Positions 27,740 to 40,081 of a stretch of 64,000 nt of DNA are shown here, piece after piece. Source of the DNA: Diphasiastrum complanatum (Eukaryota; Streptophyta; Lycopodiopsida; Lycopodiales; Lycopodiaceae). A program made the translations under genes and the position numbers. The stretch's first letter is position 1. Every line of letters starts with the position of its first letter. The stretch lies in NCBI GenBank assembly GCA_029204225.1, contig CM055111.1, positions 22,711,355-22,775,354 of the forward strand. Reading direction: 5' to 3'. The notes beneath the pieces are model-generated. The model had not been told where the DNA came from, did not search any database, and saw only the letters and a program-made list of their open reading frames with translations.

Positions 27740-29140
27740 GTCTAGACAGCATCTATCCAGATTTATGAATGATCCGGCCTGCTACTTCGTGCAGAAATCA
27801 AACACAGTTGTTGAGGCAATGTCTACTATTGATATTGATCAATGGAAAGCAATGATGGACACCGATTTCGATTCTCTGATGGAGAATCAAACATGGACAC
27901 TCACTGAGCTACCAAAGGACCGAAAACCAATTCCATGCAAATGGATATTCAAGGCAAAGTACGACGCTGAAGGAAAGCTAAATCATTACAAGGCTAGACT
28001 AGTCGCCAAAGGCTTTTCTCAGATTCCAGACCTGGATTATTCAGAAACCTTCAGCCCAGTCGTCACACATGCGTCGATCCGCCTACTCCTCTCCTTTGCA
28101 GCTACAACAGATCTTGAAGTCCACCAGATGGATGTCCAGACCGCTTTCCTCAATGGAACCATCGAAGAGGAGATCTAAATGACACAGCCAGAGGGATACG
28201 AACTCAACAGCAAGCAACAACACCTTGTATGCAAAATCCACAAGGCACTCTACGGGCTGAAATAGTCACCCATAGCTTGGTTCCAGAAGATCAACGCATT
28301 TCTGGTAGAGAATGGTTTCATTCCAAACTCAACATACTCGAATGTCTATTTCAAGTCTGTATTAGATTATTTCATCATCATCACTCTCTACGTAGATGAT
28401 ACACTCGTATTCAGTAATAATCTGAATCTGATGAAGGATACAAAATGCATGCTGGCCCAGGAATACAAGATGACTGACATGGGTCCAGCCCACTACTATC
28501 TCAGAATCCAAATCCAACAAAATCGACCCAACAGACTGACTTCATCAGTCAACAATGATATCTCAACAACGTGTTGAAAAAGTATGGAATGGCCAACTGC
28601 AAACCAAGTCACTTTTCGCTCGACCCTTGACTAAAGTTATTAAAGGAACAGTCTCCTCAAACTGAGGCAGAAAAGGAGGAGATGAAGCATTACCCATTTC
28701 AATCCGTCATCGGCTCACTGATGTACGCAATGATCTGCACGCGACCAGACCTTGCATATTCGATCAGTACACTCAGTCAGTTTCTGTCAAATCTAGGCCC
28801 AACTCATTGGAAGCACTAACAAAGGTCATGAAGTACATCCAAACAATGAAAACTCTCATTGTCTGCTACGGAGGCAGCCGTACTACCAACATCCTTCAAG
28901 CCTACACAGATGCGGATTGGGCAGGAGATGTCGACACCATAAAATCAACTTCTGGATTTGTATTTTTATACAACCAAGGCCCAATCTCATGGAACAACCC
29001 GGAGTAGACCTCGGTTGCATTATCATCAACGAAATCCGAATACATAGCTGCCACCAATGCAACCAAAGAGGCGATCTGGCTAAGGCAACTGCTTGCAGAC
29101 TTGAACTTTGCACAAAAACTTCCTACAACAATCTATTGTG
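27740..29140 (+). pseudogene. Decayed copia RT-RNase H
   Basis: Opens with WKAMMDTDFDSLMENQTW, CKWIFKAKYDAEGKLN and LEVHQMDVQTAFLNGTIEE, then stops at 28176-28178. The frame continues to LYVDDTLVFSNN (catalytic YVDD kept, about 28390) with more stops and shifts. RNase H follows from 28807 (DADWAGD, TSGFVFLYNQGPISW) and a SSTKSEYIAATNATKEAIW block. It is cut off at TTIYCD (about 29140). Integrase and gag are missing, replaced upstream by the unrelated frame ending at 27582. Confidence 0.85.
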
Positions 29141-29142
29141 AT

Positions 29143-29240
29143 GGGCACCTTCGGGTTTTTCTCCTTTTTCCTGCCTTTGCTCTAAGGACACCTTCGGGAT
29201 TTACATGCCTTAAGGGCACCTTCGGGTTTTTCGCGTTTTT
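29143..29240 (+). repeat. Three spaced copies of GGGCACCTTCGGGTTTTT
   Basis: Copies at 29143, 29186 (GGACACCTTCGGGATTT) and 29213 have 43- and 27-bp spacing. The array starts exactly where the copia RNase H homology ends. Confidence 0.65.
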
Positions 29241-29249
29241 GCTACATTG

Positions 29250-31420
29250 GCAGATCGACGTCGCCAACTTATCATCAACCCTAAAACAGCTGGAGAAACA
29301 AATATCCTAAGGGCAGTTTCCAACTTTGTACATATGCAAAACTGGAGTAAATGGCAGTTAAGGCATAACGATGTAAGTCTCTCAATACTTGTAAATATAT
29401 ATATATTAGCTGAATCAAGCTAAGTAAGTATTAATTCTGTTAATTGAATTTCGCTTTCAATCAGAGTTTTCTATATATTAGCGTTATCACGCTCAGCAAG
29501 CTGAAGTTATTGCTTCAAGCTATTGTACTCACTATTGATATTAATCAGAGTGCAATCTTTGTCTCACTACTCTGTCGTTCATTTGCGCATTCTATATGAA
29601 TTCTTCTACTTGAATATTTTTGCTGCTAACTGTTGCATTTTCGTTTCTACATGTCGCGCTCAATCCTCGAGCTTTCGCTGCCGCTCACGCGCCCCACGGT
29701 TTTACGACAATTCCATGGTGAAAAAGTCTTTTCCATGAAATATACCTACCTCATAAGCCATAAATACAAAATTATATGCCCACAAATATTTTTTTTATCA
29801 TAGGTAAGAATTCAGACTAAGATAAGTGAATGCTCTTAGTGTAGAGTCCATTTAAGTCTACTCACATCATATGCATGATGCACTTTCACACCATTAAGAA
29901 GTTCTAATTGATAAGCTAACTCAATTCACTATCTTCAAAGGTTCACCATACCTTTTAGATGGTCTTGAGTGCTTTTCAAATCTTATTACTTTTGAGTCAT
30001 GTGGAATTGTAAAACATGCTCAATTATTTACTGAAAATCTCTAGGTGACTCTTTGAATTCACAAAATGTCTTGTAACATCCCTTCCACATCTACACAAAT
30101 TAGCTAGCTACCTTTTGGAGTTTGATCCTTCTACCTTCCACAACAATAGGTGCTCTAGGCTAAAACCCAAACATAAGCCTAAAGGGAAGGTAACTTGTGG
30201 CGATATGCCTACTAGTATTTTAAGCAAACTCAATCTTCAAATTGTTTGCTAGAAACATTTGTGCGAAGTATATACTTCCTGATTTGATTCTTTCTTTGAA
30301 TTTGACCATCAGATTTTGGATGATTTAAGGAACTAAGACCAAGACATCTTTCCGACTTTTGGAATACAATGGACGAGGTTTGTCTTGTGAATCAACCATC
30401 ACAGTCACCAACCACATCATTGTTGGAGTTAATCTTCACTCCTACTCTCCTAGATTCATTTCCTGAGTACCGGTATACTATGTATATATTCTCTCTCTAC
30501 AATAGCATGCAGTCTACTCACACAAAGTCGACGAACAGTCTATGCAATATATCGACATTGAAGCAGAAGCAGGACTGACTTCATCGACGTCAACTTCACC
30601 GACTCGACTTAATTCCATCGACATCTCGCCGACTTCGACTCCACGACATCTTCTCTAGGGCGAACCAGTCGACCCGACTTGTTCGACACCTTCAATGATG
30701 TCGACTATTACTAGTTAAAATGAAGCTCTATCTCTACCCTGTCTGACACAGACTACGTCACAGTTCAATTCAGTACTTTGTAGTAACTGCGTTACTTCAC
30801 AACCGTCATTTACATAGTTTATAAGGGAAAGCTCCTCAAGATCCTGCTTACAAGACAAACACAATGAAAAGCACGCTATGGAGAAACCACCCAACCAAGT
30901 AGAAGCAACCATGAACTCTATAAGCTTCACTCCCAAGCCAAGGAATATGAAACATGAAAGTAGAGTGAGAGTCTGGCAATGAATCAACCAAAATGTGGTA
31001 GTAGGGCGAGTTTGGCCTCCTTAAGTAGAGCCTAAAACCAATTGTGCATGTGGTAATGCAAGGTTCCAACTCCCCTATACATAGATTCATCTAGAATAGA
31101 GTCTCTATGCATGGATCATCTATTCATAGATTGTTATTGATAACTTTACACATGCATATATTGTTCCAAACCTTGTACTAACTCCATTTAGTGTGTTCTA
31201 GGCCTCACAAGAATATTAGTTACTCTCGGGTCACGTTCAGTATGATGTGGCATAACTAATAGCTTGTTTCATTGGAGTACCGTATATCTAAGACTAGGAG
31301 TATACTGAATCCTATGTACTGGTCATGGACATAACATTCTTCCCCTCTTGAACTGCTCATGTCCTCATAAGCTAAACTTAGGAAAAATCTTTTTTATGCT
31401 ATCAACTCTCCAAATCATCA
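29250..31420. other. Intergenic, LTR-like in part
   Basis: 29380-29700 has TA-rich and pyrimidine-rich phrases typical of an LTR but no verifiable boundary. 30530-30700 has several phased TCGAC/CGACTT motifs. No gene recognised. The minus-strand frames at 30715-31090 carry no motif. Confidence 0.35.
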
Positions 31421-31429
31421 TCCTCAGTA

Positions 31430-31545
31430 CGACCTTTCCACCGGATTAAGCACTCAGAGATTGAACAATTTCCAACATGAAACTTGACATCCAATCCACT
31501 ATCAAACAACTGTCCTACACTAATGAGATTCTTGGTTAGTTGGCA
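31430..31545 (-). pseudogene. Copia pre-integrase (GAG-pre) scrap
   Basis: The minus strand reads NLISVGQLFDSGLDVKFH then CSISE, resembling the LSVGQL...G..V.F block just before copia integrase. It directly follows an RNase H end in the same orientation, so it belongs to a second element joined to 31566-34262. Confidence 0.5.
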
Positions 31546-31565
31546 CTTTGATTATCACAAAATAA

Positions 31566-34262
31566 TGTCGTCGGAACATATTGATTCAAACCGATACCTG
31601 AAAGTAAGTTCCTCAATCAAATTGTTTCCTTTGTAGCTTGAGAGGCTACAATATACTCTGATTCAATGGAAGATAGAGCTATTGAAAATTGCTTGCGACT
31701 GTTTCAGGAAATTGGACCATTGTTGAGGAAGAATGTGAATTCGGAAGTGGATTTACGAGTGTCTACATCTTCTGCCCAACTTGCATCTATGTAACCACTG
31801 AGTAAATTGAGATTGTCGTTGTCGACTGCTCCATAACAAATGCAAAAGTCCATAGTAGCTCGAAGATATCTCATGACTCTGATAAGAGCCTTCCAATGTG
31901 TTAGACTAGGATTAGTCATAAATTGACTGAGAGAGCTGACTGCAAAAGCTATGTTTGGCCTGATACAGATCGTGGCGTACATAAGAGATCCTATAATAGA
32001 ATGGTAAGGATACTCATACATTTGCTGCCTCACATGAATTGTTTGGAGACACTGGTCCTTTGACAAATTGAGACCTAGTTCCATTGGTGAGAGAGCTAAC
32101 TTGCAATTCATCATATTATATCTGACTAACATGTTGTAGATGTACCTATGTTGTGTAATGTAGACCAACTTCTGCTTTCTGTCTCTGTGGATTTGTATAC
32201 CAAGGCAGAAATGAGCTTCGCCCAGATCGGTCATATCGGATTTGGAAGATAGCATTGTCTTGGCCTCTTTTGTCAGATCGGTATTGTTGTTGAAAAGCAA
32301 TGTATCATCCACGTATAAAGTGATAATGATAAAAGACTGATGCACTACTTTGAAATAAACATTTGAATATGAAGAGCTAGGTGTGTAGTCGTGATCAATA
32401 AGAAAAGTATTGATCCTTTGAAACCATGCTCGAGCAGATTGCTTCAAGCCATAAAGTGCCTTATGGAGTTTACACACATGATTGTGTTTACCCTCGATAA
32501 TATAACCTTCAGATTGTACCATGTAAATGTCTTCTTCGATAATTCCATTGAGATATGATGTTTGTACATCCATTTGATGTATTTCCAAATATGCTGTAGT
32601 GGCAAATGACAGCAAAAGTCGAATAGAAAAATTCTTGACTATTGGACTGAAGGTCTCAGTGTAATCGACATTGTATACCTGAGAAAATCCTATGGCGACA
32701 AGTCGTGCCTTTCTCCTATTGATGCTTCCATCTACATTGTACTTGAGGTTGAAAATCCATTTGCAATAAACTACATTTCTGCTAGCAGGTAATTCAACAA
32801 TTGTCCATGTCTGGTTCTTGATAAGAGATGAATACTCTTTATCCATAGCTTCTTTCCAGAGATCTGAATTAGGCTGACTGAGTGTCTCTTGGACAGACGT
32901 CGGTTCCTGAACAAGATAGGCTGCAGACACGTCAATATACCTCTCAGGTGGTCTGCTAGTCCTTGATGATCTTCTGGGTAATACAAGAAGTTGATCATTT
33001 CCATCATACTGTAGTTGCTGATCTGCAACATCATCATCTTCTGATTTGTCATCGATTTGTTGTTCGTCAAAAGTAGAAGAGCTTGGACCTTCAATGGGAA
33101 TAGTCAACTAAGGAGCTGGAAAGTTCAATGTGTCAAGAGAATCTGACAGGTCGGCTACATGGGGACTACTTTTTCCTTTGAGGTCTTGAAACCGATCTTC
33201 GATCAAGATGACATCCCAACTAGTGAATATTTTCGACTCGATGAGATCGAACAACTTGTAGGTTTGATCTGAAGTAGTGTAGCTGATGAAAACACATTTG
33301 ATACTCTGGAAGTCAAGCTTCTTCTTGAGATCACGAGGTATTTGCGCAAAAGCAGTACATCCAAAAACTCGTAAGTTTGATAAAGAAGGTTTGGTACCTG
33401 TCCAAACTTCGAATGGTGTTTTGTCTGAGAGACCTTTAGTAGGACATATGTTCTGAATATAGGTTGCTGTTGAAACAACTTCAGCCCATAAGGACTTCAA
33501 AATTGTCGCATGTGATAACATGCACTTTGCCGATTTGACTAAGGTTCTGTTCTTTCTCTCAGCAAGACCATTTGACTGAGGTAAATAGGAGGTGATGTAT
33601 TGTTGCTCAATGCCGTTGTTAAGGCAATACTCCTTGAATTCGGTGGAGATGTATTCTCCTCCGTTATCTGACCTCAGTGCTTTGATTCGTTTGCTAGATT
33701 GATTCTCAGCATGCTCTTTGAATTGTCTGAATTTGATGAAAGCCTCTGATTTCTATTTAATGAAATAAACAACTGTTCTTCTAGAGACTTCGTCAATAAA
33801 AGTAATGAAATACTTTGCATCTAACAATGAAGGAGTTTGCATAGGTCCACATATATCCGTATGAACAACATCTAATAGATCTTTTGTTGCATGCCTATGG
33901 TCTGATCTAAAAGGAATCCTAGCCTTCTTTCCAAAGATGCAGCTATGACAGACAGAGAAATCGACCTTACTAGAAGGATAGTTGAGATCAAGAACCATGG
34001 ATTGTCTAGACATGTTCAAAACAGATGCATAATTCAAGTGTCCTAAGCGATGATGCCATAGTAATGCTTTATTGACTAGAACAGAGGCTTTCAAGGCTTG
34101 ACTAGACTCAGAATAACAATGTGCCAATCTCTATAAGTAACTTTGCCTCTTGTCGAGTGCAAGGATCTTATTACTCCTATCAATAACCTTATGACCTAAA
34201 TCTGTAATTATACTTACTGATAACAAATTTGTAGAGCGTTTAGAAACATATCAAGCTTCTTT
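31566..34262 (-). pseudogene. Copia pol, left copy of a head-to-head pair
   Basis: Minus strand, in order: the GAG-pre/zinc region (HHRLGHLNYAS ... CHSCIFGK) and integrase start (VVHTDICGPMQTPSL) in 34127-33753; a stop at 33753-33755; the core (SDNGGEY.ST.F, SNGLAERKNRT) to 33530; integrase C-terminus 33521-33108 (LWAEVVSTATYIQNICPTK, LRVFGCTAFAQIPRDLK); then a 467-codon RT-RNase H 33107-31704 with WKEAMDKEYSSLIKNQTW, LYVDDTLLFNNN and ASWAEDVDTRKSTS. A frameshift near 31700 precedes IESEYIVASQATKE. RT looks recently intact, integrase is broken by stops. Gag, protease and LTRs are not seen. Confidence 0.88.
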
Positions 34263-34270
34263 TGAAGCTT
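34253..34270. repeat. Short palindrome at the head of the copia pair
   Basis: AAGCTTC-TTTT-GAAGCTT, 7-bp arms, sits where homology between the minus copy and the plus copy runs out. Confidence 0.6.
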
Positions 34271-34399
34271 ATTATGAAGCAGTAGCTACTCCTGCTAAGT
34301 TGACTCTATTCAGCCTTTCATTCCGCAAGAGTGATCTTTGAACACAATTGCTATCACCTGGCAGTCGGGTTGGAGCCCTGCGGACGGACTCAGTTTTTA

Positions 34400-34990
34400 T
34401 CACGTTCATATTTCAACATCTTAATTCTGAGATCCAGTATTGAATAGTTAGCTCTCTCTCAAGCCTGCGAGCTTGAACACTCTTCAACATTCTAACTCAA
34501 TTTTTTTAGAGTTGATTAGAGATTGCTATTGCACTTACTGCTTATCAATAGTTGCACTTAATTCAGACTTATATTTTAACCGATCAGAGATAGCTTAGAG
34601 TACGCGGCTTCGATCCGCAACTTGTTGTACTCATTTACATCTATTTCACTTTCATACTAAATCAATACTATCTCCTTATTGTGTTCAGCTTCGTCTCAGA
34701 TGATATGCATTTCTATAATTTTTCACAATTGATTATTTGTCTGATAATTCAATGCTTTAAATGTTTGGCTACGTAATCACTCTAGTACTAATGATTTCAA
34801 AGTTAGTTACTATAAGATCGAACATAATTTTTATCACTATTGTTTTGTTCGAAATTGATAGGCGTAGTTATGCATGAAGAAAGAGAAAGATAGTTTATTT
34901 CGCTGCGCAAGATAAGTTTTCTTTCTTGTTGTTCGAATTTTTTTTATTCGAATCTTATTCTACCTATCTTTTACACACCTCTTTCCAACA
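34400..34990 (+). mobile_element. Truncated 5' LTR of the plus-strand copia
   Basis: From about 34406 (GTTCATATTTCAACATC) to ...TTTCCAACA at 34990 it matches the 3' half of the LTR at 38006-38955 (from about 38565). The first ~560 bp of the LTR, including TGTTGGAAA, are missing. A segment at about 34565-34740 has no counterpart in the 3' LTR. Confidence 0.85.
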
Positions 34991-35003
34991 TGGTATCAGA
35001 GCG
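34991..35003 (+). other. tRNA-iMet primer-binding site of the plus-strand copia
   Basis: TGGTATCAGAGCG follows the LTR end CCAACA directly. Confidence 0.85.
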
Positions 35004-35179
35004 TTGATTCTTCTTCAAGGCCTAATATTATATGAAAGTGCAAGCTCTTATACTTGATATCTTTCGTGATATCAAATTATTCTTCAGTTCAAATCAAATT
35101 TGTTTCGGTATTCGAGAATTGATTTTCAATTACAGCGCAACATGATATCTCTATTAAAAATGACAGTCTAAAGTTCTAG

Positions 35180-37972
35180 ATGGATTCTCAAAGTAAATCT
35201 GGTCTTATCGCAGACAAGCTAAATGGATCCAATTATCATTATGGAAATTTAAGATGAAGACCTTGCTAAATGCCAATGAGTTGTGGGATGTTGTTACAAA
35301 AGCCTAAAGACAACACAAAAGACTCAAAATAGAAATCGAATGATGGTAAAACTTTCACGCTTACTATCCTCAATATATCAAATACACAAATTGGCCACAT
35401 AGCTGAAGCTAAAACTTCGAAAGAAGTTTGGGACATCCTGAGCTCACTATATGATGTGAGAGACGTAGCTACCAAATTACATCTTCAAAGGAAATTCTTC
35501 ACACTCAAGATGTCAAATAATGATTCTCTCCAGAATCATATTAACCAGTTTAATAATCTCTTGCAACAAATGGTCGCTGTCGGATCAGTCATAGACGATC
35601 AAGACGCAATCATCACATTGCTTTCAAGCCTATCCTCTACATATGAAATCTGGGTGATGATCATCACAACACACTCAGATTTAACTCTTACCAGAGCTAT
35701 TACTATGTTGCCGCAAGAAGATAATCGAAGAAGTCAAGACACTCCATCTACCTCTTCGTCTCATGCTTTATATGTCAACAAGAGCTTGAAACGACAAAAG
35801 CAGAAAAGCTTCAACCATTTTACATCGAATCAGAAACAGACTCAAAGTCAAGAACAATCATCAAATTCACATTCATCGAAGAAGAAGATGTTTTACAAGT
35901 ATTGCAAACGCAATAACTATGAGATCCAGGATTGCCGAATTCTCAAAGCGAAAAATGCAGCTTAGCAACTTGATCAACAAGCAAATACAGTTACAGCATC
36001 TCCTGAAGTCGAAATGGACGAAGGCGTTTTTATGGTCAAAGACAAATACGCAAATTCAGATGATTCGTGATTTCTGGATTCTGGACCTACTCAACATATG
36101 ACCAATCATCATGAGATTTTCCAATCTTATACGCCTTACAACACAAAGAAATATGTTCATTTTGGTGATGATAGCACTCACGCTATTGAAGGTGAAGATA
36201 ATGTAAGATTAAGATTCCAACATGACCAATTCAAACTACTGTCAAAAGTCTTGTATGCTCCTAAACTCTCTACAAATCTGTTATCAGTAAGTAGAATTAC
36301 AGATTTAGATCATAAGGTGGAGTTTGAGTCTGATCAATGCAGAATTGTTGATAGGAGTAATAAGATCCTTGCACTCAACAAGAGACATGGATACTTATAT
36401 AGATTGGCACATTGTTATTCTGATTCTAGTCAAGCTTTGAAAACCTCTATTCTTGTCAATAAAGCATTACTATGGCATCATCGCTTAGAACACTTGAATT
36501 ATGCATTTGTTTCGAACATGTCCAAACAATCCCTAGCACTTGATCTCGACTATCCTTCCGGTAAAGTCGATCTCCCTGTCTGCCATAGCTGCAACATTGG
36601 AAAACAGACTAGGATTCCTTTTAGATCGAGTCATAGGCATGCAACAAAAGGTCTGTCATATGTTGTTCATACAGATATATGTGGACCTATGCAAACTCCT
36701 TCATTGCTAGATGCAAAGTATTTCATTACTTTTATTGACAAATTCTCTAGAAGAACAATAGTTTACTTCATTAAACAGAAATCAAAAGCTTTCATCAAGT
36801 TCAGACAATTAAAAGAGCATGTAGAAAATCAAACTAGCAAACGAATCAAAGCACTGAGGTCAGATAACGGGGGAGAATATATTTTCACCGAATTCAAGGA
36901 GTATTGTCTTAACAATGACATTGAGCAACAATACATTACCTCTTATTCGCCTCAATCAAATGGTCTCGCTGAGAGAAAGAATAGAACCTTAGTTGGATCG
37001 GCAAAGTGCATGTTATCCGAAGATGATGATGTTGCAATTCAGCAACTACAATACGATGAAAATGATCAACTTCCTCTATTTCCCAGTAGATCATCAAGAG
37101 CTAGCAGACATCTATCATGTATATCGACGAGTCTCCAGCCTACCTTGTTCATGAGCCGAGGATTGTCGAAGAGGCACTCGGTCAGCCTGATTCCGATCTC
37201 TGGAAAGAAGCTATGGATAAAGAGTATTCATCTCTTATCAAGAACCAAATATGGACGACTGTCGAATTACCTGCTAGCAGAAATGTAGTTGAGTGCAAAT
37301 GGATTTTCAAAGTCAAGTACAAAGTAGACGGAAGCATCGACAAAAGAAAAGCCCAACTTGTTGTTAGAGGATTTTCTCAGGTATACAATGTCGATTACAC
37401 TAAGACTTTCAGTCCAGTAGTTAAGCATTCTTCTATTCGACTTTTATTATCGTTTGCTGATGCAGCAGATTTGGAAATACATCAAATGGATGTTTACAGA
37501 CAACATATCTCAATGGAGTTATTGAAGACAACATTTACATAGTACAACCCGAAGGATATATTATCGAGGGTAAACACAATCATGTGTGTAAACTCCATAA
37601 GACACTTTATGGCTTGAAGCAATATGCTCGAGCATGGTTTCAAAGGATCAATACTTTCTTTATTGATCACGGTTGCTGTTTGACAACAGTGTCAAAAATT
37701 TTCTCTCACTACAAAACCCGACACTATCTTTAATTTCTACAGTCAATTTTCTCTCGAAGCGACACTGTAAAAAATTGCAAGTAAAAATACAATGTCGCGT
37801 TTTTCATATTTTTCGCACATTCCTCTGAAATATCATCATATTTGAAATTTGATCTGGAAAGGAAAACTCGATGTTGAATTCGTGAGATCAAAAGACATGA
37901 TTGCAGACCTCCTGACCAAACCGTTGGACAAGCCATTGTTCACAAAACACAGAAGATCAATTGGAGTCGGAT
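35180..37972 (+). pseudogene. Copia gag-pol with internal deletions (right copy of the pair)
   Basis: Gag begins MDSQSKSGLIADKLNGSNY (35180) and, after breaks, 35456-35965 gives QNHINQFNNLLQQMVAVG...LSSLSSTYE and an atypical zinc knuckle (CKRNNYEIQDC). 36098-37050 has protease remains, the GAG-pre zinc region (HHRLEHLNY, CHSCNIGK) and integrase (HTDICGPMQTPS, SDNGGEYIFTEF, SNGLAERKNRT). The integrase then fuses at SAKCMLS to EDDDVAIQQLQYDEN, skipping the whole integrase C-terminus present in the copy at 33521-33108. RT (37117-37665) stops at RINTFFIDHG; about 180 bp of LTR-like filler follows; pol resumes only at VEFVRSKDMIADLLTKPLD (about 37865). It lacks the YVDD block, so it is dead. Confidence 0.85.
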
Positions 37973-38005
37973 GAAAAGAAAAATGTTGTATCGTTCAAAA
38001 GGGAG

Positions 38006-38955
38006 TGTTGGAAATGGGGAACTCAACCAACCTTTTCCAGCACATTCCTTGGATAGCCGATAGTTCGACACACCATTGACACCGACATATGAAGATCCAA
38101 TACTTTAGACAATTATTTCGAGTAAAAATGTATTGTCGCGTTTTTCGCATTTTTTGTCTGTCAGGAATTTCGAGTAAAAATGCAGTGTCACGTTTTTCGT
38201 ATTTTTCGCCTGTCAGGAATTGTGAGTAAAAATGCAGTGTCGCATCTTTCGCATTTTTCAAAGTGCCTCAAATGTTAAGGACATGACTTTGGCAAAGTGT
38301 GGAGCTACCCCAATATTCAAAAAATGAGATTTTGTGACACTATTGCATTTCTCACAAAAGTTGCATTTTTCGCTTTCTCCCTGATGACAGTTACGTTCAT
38401 TTTTGCAGAGTGACAATCACGTTCATTTATGCAGACAGACTGTTTACGACCAAATGTCATGGCTTATCAACAAACACCTACTGAAAAGAACTGGATGAAT
38501 GCCAGCAGACTCCAGCCAACTAGCAGCCGCATTTGACGACCTAATTGCTTAGTATAAATGGCTGTTCATATTTCAACATCTTAATTCTGAGATCAAGTAT
38601 TGAATAGTTAGCTCTCTCTCAAGCCTGCGAGCTTGAACACTCTTGAGCATTCTAGCTCAGTTATTTAGAGTTGATTAGAAATTGCTATGGGGCTTACTGC
38701 TTATTAGTAGTTGTGCTTAACTTTAAATGTTTGGCTACGTAATCACTGTACTACTAATGATTTCAAAGTTAGTTAATATAAAATCGAACATGATTTTATC
38801 ACTATTTTTTTGTTTGAAATTGATAGGCGTAGTCATGCATGAATAAAGAGGAGGATAGTTTATTCTGCTGCGCATGATAAGTTTTCTTTCTTGTCGTTCG
38901 AATTCTTTTTATTCAAATCTTATTCAACCTGTCTTTTATACACCTCTTTCCAACA
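38006..38955 (+). mobile_element. 3' LTR of the plus-strand copia (950 bp)
   Basis: Starts TGTTGGAAA right after a polypurine tract (AAAAGGGAG at 37997-38005) and ends TTTCCAACA, a 9-bp terminal inverted repeat. It holds three imperfect ~54-bp tandem copies of GAGTAAAAATGCAGTGTCGC plus GTTTTTCGCATTTTTCGCC (about 38120-38265). Confidence 0.88.
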
Positions 38956-39920
38956 CTTATAACAACTCACATAAATGAACTGTTATTCATGACAATATGC
39001 CGTTTTACATGCATATTTGAACAGTTTGCAGAAATACACATAAATTTGAGACAGAGCAAAGGTTGACACAATCCGACCCCGACACTTAATATTCGTGTTC
39101 GAATCAGACAACTCGAATTGAATAAAACTTCAAATCTCTGAAATTGTTTGAATCTTGGTGTAATATTTCGACTTATGAAATATCTAACCATCTGGAAACC
39201 GGATCTACCATTGAATAATAGAACAACAAATGTCTCATACAACATATTTTGGACATTTTTATGGACAATAAACCAAGAAAGGAGGAGATAGATAGCTTCA
39301 TTATCACATTGGAGGGCCACCTTTTTCAAGACTGGTTGATGCTTGGTGGGTTCTCTCAAGTGGTGCTTTTTGCTCTCAAGAACCCATTGCCCTTGGATGA
39401 GTCATAAAACCAACGACCATTCCATTTGTAATGGGGTGGCCACCTTGATTTTCAAGGACATGACGGGTGGTCGTGTTGTCAACCACGAACGGGATGAGGG
39501 TATCGGGAACGTGACTATCATCACCATGTAAGGGTGTGGAAAAGCTGGTGGATGCTCTACAACAACTAACAACATTTGATGGAAGTGGGCCATGACTGCC
39601 ATGGCTCTCATGATTGCCTATATCATCATCCCCACTATCGCATTCGAGCCATGTCGATCCAAGTGTGGATGTCGCTCTCAAGGGTTGCTTACATCTTTCA
39701 TCTCCCATCACTTATGAACCCATTAAATCAATCACCTTCACATGAGCGAGGGATGCTCATTGCCACAACATCGATGTGACTCCTAGCGACTTGATAGTCA
39801 CCGGGCGGATGTGATTTGACCTTTAACAAATAGGGATGTGACCCCAAGTGAATTGACATTCACCTATGTGATTGAGTGCAAGTGGACCCCATGTGGGATG
39901 TACCTCTTTTGTGTAGAGGG
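38956..39920. promoter_or_regulatory. Intergenic DNA upstream of the SnRK1 beta gene
   Basis: About 960 bp between the copia LTR and the GA-rich leader. It should contain the promoter, but no convincing TATA box was found near 39900. Overlapping frames at 39340-39780 on both strands carry no motif. Confidence 0.35.
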
Positions 39921-39923
39921 CAA

Positions 39924-40081
39924 GAGAGAGAGAGAGAGAGAGAGATATGAACTCCATTGTTTTGTTGGGAGGGGATAGCGAGAGGAGAGAGAGGGAGAGA
40001 GAGATATATGAGAAAGCGATCTGGAGCTGCTGATTCCTGCTTTGATGTCAATCGCCAAGCCTTTGCGTGTGTGCGCCAAGC
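39924..40081 (+). promoter_or_regulatory. GA-rich 5' leader of the SnRK1 beta gene with three upstream AUGs
   Basis: A (GA)11 run at 39924-39945 and a second GAGA-rich patch (about 39980-40003) are typical of plant core promoters or 5' UTRs. Upstream AUGs: 39947 (28 codons, stop 40031-40033, in frame with the main ORF), 40008 (30 codons, stop 40098-40100) and 40045 (16 codons, stop 40093-40095). The last two overlap the main start. Only the first has a purine at -3. The main ATG at 40082 has A at -3 and G at +4. The transcription start is unknown, so it is not certain that these are in the mRNA. Confidence 0.5.

Noticed and set aside
35266-35475. Minus-strand 69-aa frame
   Set aside because: Antisense of copia gag.
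39340-39780. Overlapping frames on both strands
   Set aside because: No motif; intergenic sequence before the SnRK1 beta leader.
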